Positions 35,767 to 45,016 of a DNA stretch of 64,000 nt are shown one piece after another. The stretch covers positions 124,001 to 188,000 of the forward strand of contig CACMYX010000001.1 in NCBI GenBank assembly GCA_902618015.1, written 5' to 3'. Positions within the stretch are counted from its first letter, which is position 1; every line of letters begins with the position of its first letter. Position numbers and translations under genes: made by a program. The notes beneath the pieces were generated by a model that saw only the letters and a program-made list of their open reading frames with translations, was not told the DNA's origin and ran no database searches. The stretch is from an uncultured Alphaproteobacteria bacterium. GTDB lineage: Bacteria; Pseudomonadota; Alphaproteobacteria; HIMB59; GCA-002718135.

Positions 35767-37064
35767 ATATTATTCTTCCAATATTCGCCGTTAGGAAAAG
35801 AGAAGTAATTAACAGACTTTTCTTTCATTTCAATAGAATATCCATGATCAAGCGGAGGCATATAATTTCCATTTTCAATTTTACATGGGTATATGAAGTG
35901 TTCATGTAAACTGTCTTGATATTCTACAACTTTATCATTTTTAAAACCATTAATTAAAATATAATCAATCATACATAAGTGTTGGACATACTCACATAGA
36001 CCAACACCACCTGCATGAGGAAAGACTGGAACATTAAATTTATGTGCCATTAACAATACAGTTATTATTTCATTTATGCTTCCCAATCTGCAACTATCAA
36101 TTTGACAAATGTTCATTGCCCCAGATTCAAGAAATTGTTTAAACATGATACGACCTCCACAAGCTTCTCCAGTTGCAAGTCTTACGTTTCCAACCTCTTT
36201 TTTTATTTTGGCAAAACCCATTACATCATCTGGACTTGTAGGTTCTTCTACAAAAAATAAATTAAATTTTTTGTATGCATTAATATGCTTAATTGATTGT
36301 GCTACGCTCCATTGTTGGTTTGCATCGACCATAATAAAGCAATCATCACCAATTGTTTTTCTAATTAACTCAAGTCTTTTTACATCTGCATCTAGATCCA
36401 AACCTACCTTAATTTTAAAATGCTTCCAACCTTTGGCCATGTATTCTTTGCATAATTGAATTATTTTTTCATCTGAATAGCCAAGCCATCCTGCAGCAGT
36501 TGTGTAAGATGGATATCCTTCTTGCAATACTGTATTAATACGTTTTTGTTTATCATTTTGATTGTTTGACAAAATCGCTAACGCTTCCTCTGGAGTCAAA
36601 ACATCTTCAATATATTTAAATGTTAACCAACTAACGATTTTCTCAGGCTCACTTTCTACAACAAACTGCCACAAAGGTTTTTTGTGCTTCTTAGCAATTA
36701 AATCCCATAAACAATTAAAGATTGCTGATACAGCCATATGAACAACACCTTTTTCAGGACCTAACCAACGAAGTTGACTATGATCAACACACTTGAACCA
36801 GAGCTTACCAATGTTATTTTCTAAATCATTTAAGTCCATATTTTCAAAAATTGGAAAAAAATGTTTTATACATTCAGCAACAATGTCATTTCCTTTACCA
36901 ATCGTGAAGGCAATACCATATCCTTTTAATTCTGATTGATCAGTAAAAGCAGTCACATACGTTGCTGAATAATCAGGATCTGTATGTATGGCATCAGATC
37001 CAGTTAAATCTTTTGAAGTGGGAAATCTAACATCTTGAACACTAAATTTAGTAATCTTTGTCAT
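35763..37064 (-). CDS. L-fuconate dehydratase (enolase superfamily, FucD/ENOSF1 type)
   Basis: A 433-aa enolase-superfamily dehydratase converting L-fuconate to 2-keto-3-deoxy-L-fuconate. N-terminal capping domain: FSVQDVRFPTSKDLTGSDA, HTDPDYSATYV. Barrel residues: FKIKVG (KxK catalytic motif), metal ligands in MVDANQQW (Asp), FVEEPT (Glu) and ATGEACGG (Glu), and the catalytic His in FPHAGGVGLCEYVQH. Length and N-terminal pattern match FucD and human ENOSF1 rather than mandelate racemase. It is directly followed by the SDR and FAH genes of the same pathway. Confidence 0.93.
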   Translation of the reverse strand: MTKITKFSVQDVRFPTSKDLTGSDAIHTDPDYSATYVTAFTDQSELKGYGIAFTIGKGNDIVAECIKHFFPIFENMDLNDLENNIGKLWFKCVDHSQLRWLGPEKGVVHMAVSAIFNCLWDLIAKKHKKPLWQFVVESEPEKIVSWLTFKYIEDVLTPEEALAILSNNQNDKQKRINTVLQEGYPSYTTAAGWLGYSDEKIIQLCKEYMAKGWKHFKIKVGLDLDADVKRLELIRKTIGDDCFIMVDANQQWSVAQSIKHINAYKKFNLFFVEEPTSPDDVMGFAKIKKEVGNVRLATGEACGGRIMFKQFLESGAMNICQIDSCRLGSINEIITVLLMAHKFNVPVFPHAGGVGLCEYVQHLCMIDYILINGFKNDKVVEYQDSLHEHFIYPCKIENGNYMPPLDHGYSIEMKEKSVNYFSFPNGEYWKNNI

Positions 37065-37067
37065 TTT

Positions 37068-38174
37068 TTAAATTTTTTTGAAAGTTGTATTATCTATAAA
37101 ATCCCAATCTAAATCAATACCAAGACCTGGCTTAGAAGGTAAATGCGCGTAACCGTTTTCGACATTGATAGAATCTTTTAAACCAAAATTAAAATATTCA
37201 TAAGGAACTAGTACTTCAAAAAATTCAGAATTTTTTATAGCTGCACAACAATGTAAGTTCACAAGTTCTAAAGGATGATAAATAGCTGTATGAATTTCAC
37301 ACTGAACACCAAAACTTTCTGCTAAGTGTGCTGTTTTCATTGTAGCCGTAATGCCTCCACTCCATGAAACATCAGCTCTTACCATATCAACAACCCTTGT
37401 AGAGATACATTCAGCAACACTGTAAGGATGTTTTGCTATAACCTCTGTTCCAATAATTGGAATATCTAATATTCTAGTTAATTCCCTTAGATTATGAAAA
37501 TTTTCATCAAATAAAGGCTCCTCGAACCAATAATAATTTAATTTTTCTAACTCTCTTCCAAAACGTAGGGCTTGTTCAAAAGTATAAGGGGCAACCGGAT
37601 CACTCATAAGCTTAAATTCATCGCCAACTGCTTCACGTGTCTTTTTATGAGCTTCCAAATCAAAATCATATTTTCCAGGAGGATGAAGTTTATAAGCATT
37701 GAAACCTCTCTTTTTATATTCCAAGGCTTCTTTTGCGTAAGCCTCAGGTGAATCTAAAACTAGAGAACTTCCATAAATTGGAACCTTGTCTCTATAAGCG
37801 CCTAAATACTTATAAAGAGGTTGGCCTGCTTGCATAGATGAGAGAAGCCAACAATTAATATCAAATGGTCCATAACTATATATAGGTGCGTGGTTCCACC
37901 ATCTGTCTGCGGTTCTGTATTCATGCCAATGTTGCTCACGATAAAGTGGGTCTCTGCCAATAAAAAAAGGTTTAAAAATTGAATTTGCGATTTCACCAGC
38001 CATTTCTGCACCTCGGCCTGCAAAGCCAAAAGTAGAGCTAGATAGACCTTCATCAGTGTGAAATGTGATAACCAAGAATTCTAAATCTGATTTTTTCCCA
38101 TCTCTCATTTCTGAATCTTTCATGACAGGTTCTTTGTGTCGACACATACGAATTTCTATATCTTTAATTTTCAT
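37068..38174 (-). CDS. Mandelate racemase/muconate lactonizing enzyme family protein, substrate unknown
   Basis: A 368-aa enolase-superfamily member. Recognisable parts are YKLHPPG (second-strand K-x-H position), metal ligands in LMSDPVAPY (Asp), WFEEPL (Glu) and IGTEVIA (Glu), and HTAIYHPLEL carrying candidate catalytic His. The capping region has WHEYRTADRWWNHAPIYSYG. It is not FucD; it is probably a second sugar-acid dehydratase or epimerase. It lies three bases upstream of the FucD start and overlaps the CaiB stop (ATGA), so it is translated with them. Confidence 0.88.
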   Translation of the reverse strand: MKIKDIEIRMCRHKEPVMKDSEMRDGKKSDLEFLVITFHTDEGLSSSTFGFAGRGAEMAGEIANSIFKPFFIGRDPLYREQHWHEYRTADRWWNHAPIYSYGPFDINCWLLSSMQAGQPLYKYLGAYRDKVPIYGSSLVLDSPEAYAKEALEYKKRGFNAYKLHPPGKYDFDLEAHKKTREAVGDEFKLMSDPVAPYTFEQALRFGRELEKLNYYWFEEPLFDENFHNLRELTRILDIPIIGTEVIAKHPYSVAECISTRVVDMVRADVSWSGGITATMKTAHLAESFGVQCEIHTAIYHPLELVNLHCCAAIKNSEFFEVLVPYEYFNFGLKDSINVENGYAHLPSKPGLGIDLDWDFIDNTTFKKI

Positions 38175-39319
38175 GAGATACCAAATTCTTTCATAATACT
38201 ATTATTGTCGTTCCCAATTTTTGGAGCTGCCTTACTTGATTTAAAGATCTCTCCATCAATTTTTATTGGGCAACGAAGTGTTTCAATATCAAGTCCATCA
38301 TCTCTTTTAATTCTCTGAACCATATCAAGTATTTTAAATCCTTCGTGTTTAACCATTGTTTCCCAATCGAGTACTTTAGCGCACCAAATATCTGCTGGCT
38401 CAAGAATACTCAACCAGTGTTCTGTTGTTTCTTTTTCAATCCAGTCGCCAATAGCTTTTTTAATTTCATCTCTTTTTGTGAACCATTCTTTCTGATCATC
38501 CAAACCTTTTATTGAATTTAAATCAAGCAATTCACCAAGCTGAGGTAGTGGAGTCATTGCTATTGCTATATATCCATTAGATGTTTTATAAATCCCATAT
38601 GGAGCTGACAGATATGCGTGGGCATTATTATACGAACTTCTTTGCGGCTTTCTGTTTCCATCGTTAAAATATGTCGTAAGAACTTCAAATTGAAAATCTA
38701 ATAAGGCCTCAACTAAACTTGTTTCTACATGAGATCCTATATCCGTTCGAAATCTTTTGATAACCGCTGCTAGTATACCTTCAACAAGTGTATGTCCTGC
38801 CAACATGTCAGCAACTGCCAAACCCATTGGGGTTGGTGCTTCACCTCCATTACCATTTAACCAAACTAAACCTGTTCTAGATTGTGCTAATAAATCTTGT
38901 CCAGGTAATGAACTCCAAGGTCCATCAGATCCGTAACCAGAAATAGTTCCATAAACTATTTTTGGATTTATTTTTTTTACATTTTTATAATCTAAACCAA
39001 TACGTTCTATTACTCCTGGTCTAAAATTTTGTGTAATTATATCTGCCTTCTCAATTAATTTTTTTACTAACTCTATGTCTTTGACATCTTTTAAATTTGC
39101 AGCAAAGCTTTCCTTATTTCTATTAATTGCATGAAATAAAGTGCTATCACCTTCGAGATCAGTATCGCTGATATATAAGTTTCTACAAAGATCCCCAACT
39201 TCTGGTCTTTCAATTTTAATCACTCTTGCTCCTAAATCAGCAAGTCTTAAGCCTGCATATGGCCCTGATAAAAACTGGCTAAATTCTAATACAGTTAATC
39301 CTTCTAATGGTTTAGTCAT
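38171..39319 (-). CDS. CoA-transferase family III (CaiB/BaiF type)
   Basis: A 382-aa class III CoA-transferase. Family blocks: GLTVLEFSQFLSGPYAGLRLADLGARVIKIE at the N-terminus (read in parts), DLCRN, NRNKESFAANLKD, ITQNFRPGVIERIGLDY, GSDGPWSSLPGQDLLAQSR and the GLAVADMLAG block containing the catalytic Asp. It moves CoA between carboxylic acids. In the same operon are a MaoC-type hydratase and a signal-less SBP-like protein, suggesting activation of an organic acid followed by hydration/dehydration. The acyl substrate is unknown. Confidence 0.92.
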   Translation of the reverse strand: MTKPLEGLTVLEFSQFLSGPYAGLRLADLGARVIKIERPEVGDLCRNLYISDTDLEGDSTLFHAINRNKESFAANLKDVKDIELVKKLIEKADIITQNFRPGVIERIGLDYKNVKKINPKIVYGTISGYGSDGPWSSLPGQDLLAQSRTGLVWLNGNGGEAPTPMGLAVADMLAGHTLVEGILAAVIKRFRTDIGSHVETSLVEALLDFQFEVLTTYFNDGNRKPQRSSYNNAHAYLSAPYGIYKTSNGYIAIAMTPLPQLGELLDLNSIKGLDDQKEWFTKRDEIKKAIGDWIEKETTEHWLSILEPADIWCAKVLDWETMVKHEGFKILDMVQRIKRDDGLDIETLRCPIKIDGEIFKSSKAAPKIGNDNNSIMKEFGIS

Positions 39320-39327
39320 ACAATAAT

Positions 39328-40461
39328 TTATTCTTTGAAACTCTTATTGTACATATCAGATAATTTTTCACAAATACTTTCAGCTGAAATTTCTGTTTGT
39401 AGATATTCATTAATGACATCGCCACTTTTATCCTGAAATTCCATATAACCATTATGCCTTGGTCTTACCCATGCCAAATCAAGAGTTTTACGAGTTGCTT
39501 TAAAAAAATCGTTTGTTTCTAGATTTATTTTTTCATCCTTCCAAGCTTCAGAATTTCCTGGTTGTCCACCACTTTGGTAAAAAATTGACTTTTGACATTC
39601 AGCACCTGCTATCCAAAATGCATATTCAATTGCTAGATCTTTGTTCTTACTAACATTTGATACTGCTATGCCAGTGCCGCCTAAATGTGTTCCTGATGGA
39701 CCTTTACCTGACAAATCTAACACATCAATATATTTCAAAATATTTTTTCTATAATTATTTCTCGAATAATTTGAAAATCCATAAATGTATGGGCAATAAT
39801 AAAAATCATTAGTCTCTGTCATGAGTTCAGCAGTTTGAATTGGATCCATACTTAAACAATCATTCATTATTTCTTTAGATACAACTTTCATCATTGTTAG
39901 AGTTTTAACGCCAGCATCTTTATTAATAAAATTTTTTTCTTCTGGGATTAATTCTTCAGTAATGTTGTTATAAATACTATAAAAGCTACTTATTGCATGA
40001 ACTGGTTTTAAAGGCCAAAGAACTTTTCTCTCTTTTGCTAATGAAAGAAGATCATCCCATTTCGATGGAAGTACTTTAACTAAATCTTCTCTGTAACAGG
40101 CGGTCTGTGAGGCAGCATCTATGGCAAGAGCCCATTGTTTATTATCTATAAAATAACTCTCATGCGATTTTCCAACTGATTGCTTTTTTAAATCATTTAA
40201 TTGAGATTGATATTCATTGAGATTTAAGTTTTGTAAAAGTCCTTTGTGAGCTACTTCACCGACATGAGGATAGTCTATTACTATCAAATCATAATCATTG
40301 GTCATGTCTTCTATAGGTCTATCTGCAAATGCTTGTAATGGTCTTTTATCCCATTCAATTGAAACTTTATTATCATGAATTTCCTGAAATTTTTTAGATG
40401 TAGCAACCATTGGGTCAAAACCTCTAGAGTGATCCCAGGTCATCCCCTTTAAGTTAATCAT
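39328..40461 (-). CDS. Solute-binding-protein-like protein lacking a signal peptide
   Basis: A 377-aa protein with the look of a family 1 extracellular solute-binding protein ([64 protein letters not shown]). But the N-terminus [18 protein letters not shown] has no hydrophobic signal or lipobox, and the ATG overlaps the upstream MaoC stop (ATGA), so an upstream extension is not available. It should be cytoplasmic unless exported in another way. Gene position between MaoC and CaiB suggests a sensor, chaperone or carrier for the pathway intermediate; function unassigned. Confidence 0.8.
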   Translation of the reverse strand: MINLKGMTWDHSRGFDPMVATSKKFQEIHDNKVSIEWDKRPLQAFADRPIEDMTNDYDLIVIDYPHVGEVAHKGLLQNLNLNEYQSQLNDLKKQSVGKSHESYFIDNKQWALAIDAASQTACYREDLVKVLPSKWDDLLSLAKERKVLWPLKPVHAISSFYSIYNNITEELIPEEKNFINKDAGVKTLTMMKVVSKEIMNDCLSMDPIQTAELMTETNDFYYCPYIYGFSNYSRNNYRKNILKYIDVLDLSGKGPSGTHLGGTGIAVSNVSKNKDLAIEYAFWIAGAECQKSIFYQSGGQPGNSEAWKDEKINLETNDFFKATRKTLDLAWVRPRHNGYMEFQDKSGDVINEYLQTEISAESICEKLSDMYNKSFKE

Positions 40462-41021
40462 TTTTTTTCGTATTTATCTTTAAAGTCTTCTGGTTTTTTA
40501 TATAAAACTGAATGTAGGTGCTCGCAATATAGAACAATTTCGCCTTCACCTTTAAAAACTTCGTAACTGGTTCTTACTAAACCCATTTTTTCATATTTTG
40601 GTTTTTTTTCCATATTAGTTCTAATTGTGTAAATTGTGTCTCCAATAAAAACTGGTTTAATAAATCGTAAACGATCATATCCGTAACTAAAAGAGTTTAC
40701 GCAATTAGTAGCTACTAATCCTAAGCCATAAGAAAAAACCATAGCACCAGCTACTAATCTTTTTTGGAACATTCCCTCATTTTTGGCAAAATGTTCATCT
40801 CCTACATATGGATGCATATCTAAAACCATACAGTTAAATTGCATGGCCTCTCCTTCAGATATTGTTCGGCGAAGAGATCTAATTTTGTGCCCAACAATTA
40901 CATCTTCATAAAACCAGTTTTCAGAATTCCACACTGGTATTTCTCCATGTTCATGAGGCATGTCTTTAGGAAAAGTGGACTCAATTCCGACTGTATTTTC
41001 AAACTTATTATCTTTATTCAT
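40458..41021 (-). CDS. MaoC-like hot-dog-fold dehydratase
   Basis: A 187-aa hot-dog protein, first gene of the eight-gene minus-strand operon. MaoC-type features: [43 protein letters not shown], the [12 protein letters not shown] block, [18 protein letters not shown]. The usual catalytic D-x-x-x-x-H pair is represented by the D-MHPYV segment. It likely hydrates or dehydrates an acyl-CoA made by the CaiB enzyme. A second MaoC gene is divergent from it 48 bp away, suggesting a two-subunit enzyme or paired steps. Confidence 0.9.
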   Translation of the reverse strand: MNKDNKFENTVGIESTFPKDMPHEHGEIPVWNSENWFYEDVIVGHKIRSLRRTISEGEAMQFNCMVLDMHPYVGDEHFAKNEGMFQKRLVAGAMVFSYGLGLVATNCVNSFSYGYDRLRFIKPVFIGDTIYTIRTNMEKKPKYEKMGLVRTSYEVFKGEGEIVLYCEHLHSVLYKKPEDFKDKYEKK

Positions 41022-41069
41022 TTTTACAATTGTGATACCTTATTACACACAAATATTTATTCAATAAAA
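41022..41069. promoter_or_regulatory. Short divergent promoter region between two MaoC genes
   Basis: Only 48 bp separate the divergent ATG codons (41021 minus, 41070 plus), so promoters for both operons must overlap each other or the coding ends. No operator-like palindrome is visible. Confidence 0.4.
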
Positions 41070-41519
41070 ATGGTAGAAATAGAACAATTCTTCGAAGATT
41101 ATGAATTAGGTGCGGAAAGAGTCACTGTTGGCAGAACCATCACTGAAACTGATATTGTAATGCACGCAATGCACTCTGGAGACTTTTACCCTCATCATAC
41201 TGATGCTGAGTTTGCTAAAAAGGGTCCGTTTGGTCAACGAATAGCACAATTTAGTTGTACTTTTTCGATAGGTATCGCGCTTACAGCTTCAATAGTTAAC
41301 AAGCGAGCTTTTACCTATGGGTTTGAAAGATTACGTTTTCCTAATCCTGTTTTTATAGGTGATACAATTCACACTAAGGTTACAATAAAAGAAAAAAAAG
41401 ATGATCCAAAGAGACCACAATATGGACAGGTAAATGAAGCTTGTGAAATTTTAAATCAAAATGATAAGTGTGTTTGTTATTCTGAACACATACTTCTAGT
41501 TGAAAGAAAAAAAACCTAA
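41070..41519 (+). CDS. MaoC-like hot-dog-fold dehydratase, second copy
   Basis: A 149-aa hot-dog protein from the ATG at 41070; the frame is open much further upstream but that would run through the divergent MaoC gene. It begins MVEIEQFFEDYELGAERVTV and shows the MaoC pattern HAMHSGDFYPHHTDAEFAKKG (candidate catalytic Asp/His), then [20 protein letters not shown], matching the block in the protein at 40458. The two may act as partner subunits. Its stop overlaps the RraA-like stop by four bases, convergent. Confidence 0.88.
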   Translation: MVEIEQFFEDYELGAERVTVGRTITETDIVMHAMHSGDFYPHHTDAEFAKKGPFGQRIAQFSCTFSIGIALTASIVNKRAFTYGFERLRFPNPVFIGDTIHTKVTIKEKKDDPKRPQYGQVNEACEILNQNDKCVCYSEHILLVERKKT

Positions 41520-42172
41520 AATGCGCTATACTTTATATAAGCTTCTTGAGGATCCATTCCTTCTCTTATGGCCTTTCTAACAAGACTTTCTGTATTTATT
41601 AATTTTTCCGATTTTTCCAGAATTTCAACTACTTTATTCTGAGGGATAATTACTACACCATCGATATCAGCCATAACATAATCACCATTGTTAATATTTA
41701 CCTCATCAATTTTAATGGACTCTTCAAACTTTGTTGGCTTCCAATATGCGACAACATCTTTTGGAGTATAAAATTTAGACCAAACTGGAAAATTAATTTT
41801 ATTAATAAATTCCAAATCTCTACAACCTCCATCAGTGATATAACCTCTGATATTCTTTTTTTGTAAAGTCTCTGCGCTTAATTCACCCATTAATGCAACG
41901 TTGTTATCATTAGGTTGACAAATAAGAACTTTATCTGGAGGAGCTTTTGACAAAAGGCCTGTCCAAGCTAAGAGAGTTTCATGGTGAGAAAAATTAGAAC
42001 TTGTTTCTCCTTCAATTGTAAAAATCTGGCCAGCAATTTTAAATATTTCTTTATTCGGTCTTATTTTAGGATTTAAAACAAAGTTTTTAAATCCATCATC
42101 TCTCATTACATCATGTATTACACTACTGAAACATTTTGCTAATCTATCTGAAATTTCAGTAGAACTTATCAT
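41516..42172 (-). CDS. RraA-like protein (HMG aldolase/oxaloacetate decarboxylase family)
   Basis: A 218-aa RraA-fold protein. Conserved blocks are MGELSAETLQKKNIRGYITDGGCRDLEFI (read in parts; substrate Arg-Asp pair in GGCRDL), PVWSKFYTPKD and VMADIDGVVIIPQ. Members include 4-hydroxy-4-methyl-2-oxoglutarate aldolase and oxaloacetate decarboxylase, as well as the RNase E regulator; in a catabolic cluster a pyruvate-type aldolase or decarboxylase is more likely. It overlaps the stop of the MalK-type ATPase gene (ATGA), so it is the last gene of that importer operon. Confidence 0.85.
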   Translation of the reverse strand: MISSTEISDRLAKCFSSVIHDVMRDDGFKNFVLNPKIRPNKEIFKIAGQIFTIEGETSSNFSHHETLLAWTGLLSKAPPDKVLICQPNDNNVALMGELSAETLQKKNIRGYITDGGCRDLEFINKINFPVWSKFYTPKDVVAYWKPTKFEESIKIDEVNINNGDYVMADIDGVVIIPQNKVVEILEKSEKLINTESLVRKAIREGMDPQEAYIKYSAF

Positions 42173-43263
42173 ATTGCTAAGCCGCTATTCTCATCAAATA
42201 AATATGTTCTATCTAAATTTAAAGCAAAATCTAAAACATCATTTGATTTAACTTGTTCAGGAGTAAACATTCTACTAACTATTTCTATTTCACCAAAGTT
42301 TGTAAAAATCAAAGTTTCAGTTCCAAGTGGTTCAGCTAAATTTACTGATGATTGCATTTCCCAAGCACTAGATGGTTTTTGTCCAAATTTTAGTGGCACT
42401 ATATCTTCAGCTCTAAATCCAAAAGAGATTTTTTGACCTTCACTTACAGAATTTTGTTTATCTTTGGGTACTGGCACTATAATTCCGTCCTTTGTTTTCA
42501 TAGATAGTTTATCATTGTGCTTTATTATTGAAGCTTTGATCATATTCATTGAAGGAGATCCAATAAAAGTGGCTACAAATTTTGTAGCTGGTCTTTCAAA
42601 TAGGTCTAATGGTGTTCCTATTTGCTCTATTATACCATCTTTCATAATTACAATTCGATCAGCTAAAGTCATTGCTTCAACTTGATCGTGCGTAACGTAG
42701 ACAATTGTTGTTGATACTTTTTGATGTAATCTTTTAATTTCTGTTCTCATTTGATTTCTTAATTTTGCATCTAAATTAGATAAAGGTTCATCAAATAAAA
42801 AAACATCTGGTCTTCTTACAATTGCTCTTCCCATTGCAACTCTTTGTCTTTGACCACCTGATAATTGTGATGGTTTTCTTTGTAAAAATTCAGTTATATC
42901 TAAAATTCCTGCAGCCTCATGTACTCTTTCTTCAATTTCTGTTTTAGCAAGTCCCGCGATCTTTAATGAAAATCCTAAGTTTTCTTCTACTGTCATATGA
43001 GGATAAAGAGCATAGTTTTGAAACACCATCGAAACATTTCTTTCTCTAGGTTCTAGATTATTCATTTCTTTGTCACCAATTTTAATAACACCCTCATCTA
43101 TTTCCTCTAATCCTGCAATCATTCTTAGAGAAGATGATTTTCCACAACCTGATGGTCCGACTAGAACCAAGAATTCTTTATCAATAATTTCTAGATCAAT
43201 TTTTTTTACTGCTTGAACTTTTCCGTAAAATTTTGAGACACCTTGTAAGCTTACTTTTGCCAT
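42169..43263 (-). CDS. CUT1 sugar ABC transporter ATP-binding protein (MalK/UgpC type)
   Basis: A 364-aa ATPase from the ATG at 43261-43263, which overlaps the permease stop (TAATG); longer upstream frames lie inside the permease. Walker A is GPSGCGKSSSLRMIAG, Q-loop MVFQNYALYPHM, signature LSGGQRQRVAMGRA, Walker B DVFLFDEPLSNLDAKLR, H-loop VTHDQVEAMT. The C-terminal TOBE/regulatory domain follows (FGFRAEDIVPL, SVNLAEPLGTE). It is the only CUT1 ATPase in the window and may also energise the ATPase-less CUT1 importer at 8357-11412. Confidence 0.96.
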   Translation of the reverse strand: MAKVSLQGVSKFYGKVQAVKKIDLEIIDKEFLVLVGPSGCGKSSSLRMIAGLEEIDEGVIKIGDKEMNNLEPRERNVSMVFQNYALYPHMTVEENLGFSLKIAGLAKTEIEERVHEAAGILDITEFLQRKPSQLSGGQRQRVAMGRAIVRRPDVFLFDEPLSNLDAKLRNQMRTEIKRLHQKVSTTIVYVTHDQVEAMTLADRIVIMKDGIIEQIGTPLDLFERPATKFVATFIGSPSMNMIKASIIKHNDKLSMKTKDGIIVPVPKDKQNSVSEGQKISFGFRAEDIVPLKFGQKPSSAWEMQSSVNLAEPLGTETLIFTNFGEIEIVSRMFTPEQVKSNDVLDFALNLDRTYLFDENSGLAI

Positions 43264-44123
43264 TATCCTTTTACTCCTCCAAATGTTAATCCTGTTACTA
43301 AATGCTTTTGAACCATAAAGGTTAAGATTAGTGCTGGAATAATTATAAAGACTGCAAGAGCGCACATGCCAGGCCAATTTATTGTAAATTGCGCAGTGAA
43401 ATCCATGAGTCCAACTGTTAATGTTTTTGAATCTGTACTTCTTGCTAGATTTGAAACTAATGCATATTCATTCCATGAAATTAAAAATGCAAAAATTCCA
43501 GCAGATGCTATTCCCGATCTAGATAGTGGTAATTCAATATGCCAAAAAGCTTGTAGTTTAGTACATCCATCAGTCATCGCTACTTCCGACATCGCTCTTG
43601 GAATTTGTCTAAAAAAACCATCAGTTAACCAAATTGTAAATGGAATATTTAAAGCAACAAACACTAGTATAATCCCAATATGCGTATCGATTAAACCAAT
43701 TTTTGAAAAAATAATAAAGATTGGTAAACTTAAAGATATGCCAGGAATTGTTCTAGTTAACATGATTAATAAAAAATATTTATTTTTGTGCTTAAAATTA
43801 TGTCTCGCAAAACCATATCCACCAATTGTACCCACTAACACTGCTATAAATGTACTTGTAAAAGAAATTATAAGTGAATTTCTTAAATAACTTAGAACAG
43901 GTATAGGACTTCTACCCATTGATCCCTCGGAACCACCAAAGAGCATAGTTTCAAATTGAATTAAGTTTAAATTACGCGGTATCCAAACAGCAGGTTTTGC
44001 CATAACATCTACTTGAGGTCTAAATGCTGTAAGCACTACCCATAAACCAGGAGTCATAATTAGAATTATTAAAATAATAGCTGAAAACCAAATTAGAATA
44101 TTATTGATTTGTTTTTTATTCAT
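43263..44123 (-). CDS. CUT1 sugar ABC transporter permease (MalG type)
   Basis: A 286-aa inner-membrane permease with about six hydrophobic segments and an EAA loop MSEVAMTDGCTKLQAFWHIELP near residue 190 (read in parts). N-terminal segment LIWFSAIILIILIMTPGLWV is the first membrane span. It overlaps the MalF-type permease by eight bases at 44116-44123 and the ATPase by one, all co-transcribed. Probable importer for the 6-deoxy sugar or sugar acid degraded by the neighbouring pathway. Confidence 0.95.
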   Translation of the reverse strand: MNKKQINNILIWFSAIILIILIMTPGLWVVLTAFRPQVDVMAKPAVWIPRNLNLIQFETMLFGGSEGSMGRSPIPVLSYLRNSLIISFTSTFIAVLVGTIGGYGFARHNFKHKNKYFLLIMLTRTIPGISLSLPIFIIFSKIGLIDTHIGIILVFVALNIPFTIWLTDGFFRQIPRAMSEVAMTDGCTKLQAFWHIELPLSRSGIASAGIFAFLISWNEYALVSNLARSTDSKTLTVGLMDFTAQFTINWPGMCALAVFIIIPALILTFMVQKHLVTGLTFGGVKG

Positions 44124-45003
44124 AACTTAACCTCTGCCTTGCTTCTACTAATTTATAAAAAAAGAAAAAAGTGAATGCAATTGAAAGAAAAATTGAAATA
44201 TATGACATTGCATTAGCCATTCCCATTTTAGCATCTACATATCCAGTTCTCGAAATTAAAGTCCAAAGTAATTCTGTTCTTTTGGCAGGGCCACCACCAG
44301 TCATCATCTGAACAATATCATAAGCTCTTGCAACATCTAATGATCTGATCGTCATCGCAATAAATACAAATGGCATCAAAAAAGGTAATGTAATATTTTT
44401 AAATACTTGCCATGAGTTGCACCCGTCAACTTTGGCAGCCTCAATCGGATCTTTAGGTATGCCCAACAAACCTGCTAATAATAAAATAGCAAATACTGAA
44501 GTACTTGACCATATTTCAGCTGCCATTATTGAAACGTTTGCTAAAATGCCATCAACAAGCCATGGTATTGGTTGTATGACTCCAAACTCTCTCAAAAAAT
44601 TATTCATTAAACCAATATTGTCATTAAAAATGTACTTCCATTGAAATCCTACTAAAATTGGAGAAAACATCATTGGAAACATCATTAATGTTCTCAATGT
44701 TCTTTGTCCGTAGGTAATTTTATTTATTAAAAGTGCAATTCCAAGACCAAAGACTAATTCTAAATTAAGAGCAATAGCTAAAAATAAAACTGTTCTTCCA
44801 AAAGCTATCCAAAAATCAAGATCTCCAATTAGTCTTTCGTAATTTCTAAATCCAACAAAACGATAGAGAGTATCGGGTTTTGTTAACTTAAATGGTGTAA
44901 AACTTGTCCATAAGGATAGGAGCAAAGGTAATAAAACAACACAAGTAAGAATTATTAAAGTGGGCATTAGTAAAACCCATGGTCCGTTTAGAAATTTTCT
45001 CAT
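44116..45003 (-). CDS. CUT1 sugar ABC transporter permease (MalF type)
   Basis: A 295-aa inner-membrane permease with an N-terminal membrane span (WVLLMPTLIILTCVVLLPLL), about six spans in all and an EAA loop IEAAKVDGCNSWQVFKNITLP near residue 200 (read in parts). The ATG has no Shine-Dalgarno sequence and is preceded by the hairpin at 45017-45043 that follows the binding-protein gene. It pairs with the MalG-type permease. Confidence 0.95.
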   Translation of the reverse strand: MRKFLNGPWVLLMPTLIILTCVVLLPLLLSLWTSFTPFKLTKPDTLYRFVGFRNYERLIGDLDFWIAFGRTVLFLAIALNLELVFGLGIALLINKITYGQRTLRTLMMFPMMFSPILVGFQWKYIFNDNIGLMNNFLREFGVIQPIPWLVDGILANVSIMAAEIWSSTSVFAILLLAGLLGIPKDPIEAAKVDGCNSWQVFKNITLPFLMPFVFIAMTIRSLDVARAYDIVQMMTGGGPAKRTELLWTLISRTGYVDAKMGMANAMSYISIFLSIAFTFFFFYKLVEARQRLSYE

Positions 45004-45016
45004 GATAGATTTGGAA

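Noticed and set aside
40839..41069. Upstream extension of the plus-strand MaoC gene
   Set aside because: It would be antisense to the divergent MaoC gene and has no MaoC-like sequence; ATG at 41070 gives a normal family start.
43366..43890. 174-aa open frame on the plus strand opposite a permease gene
   Set aside because: It is antisense to a clear MalG-type permease and shows no recognisable domain; a shadow of membrane-protein codon bias.
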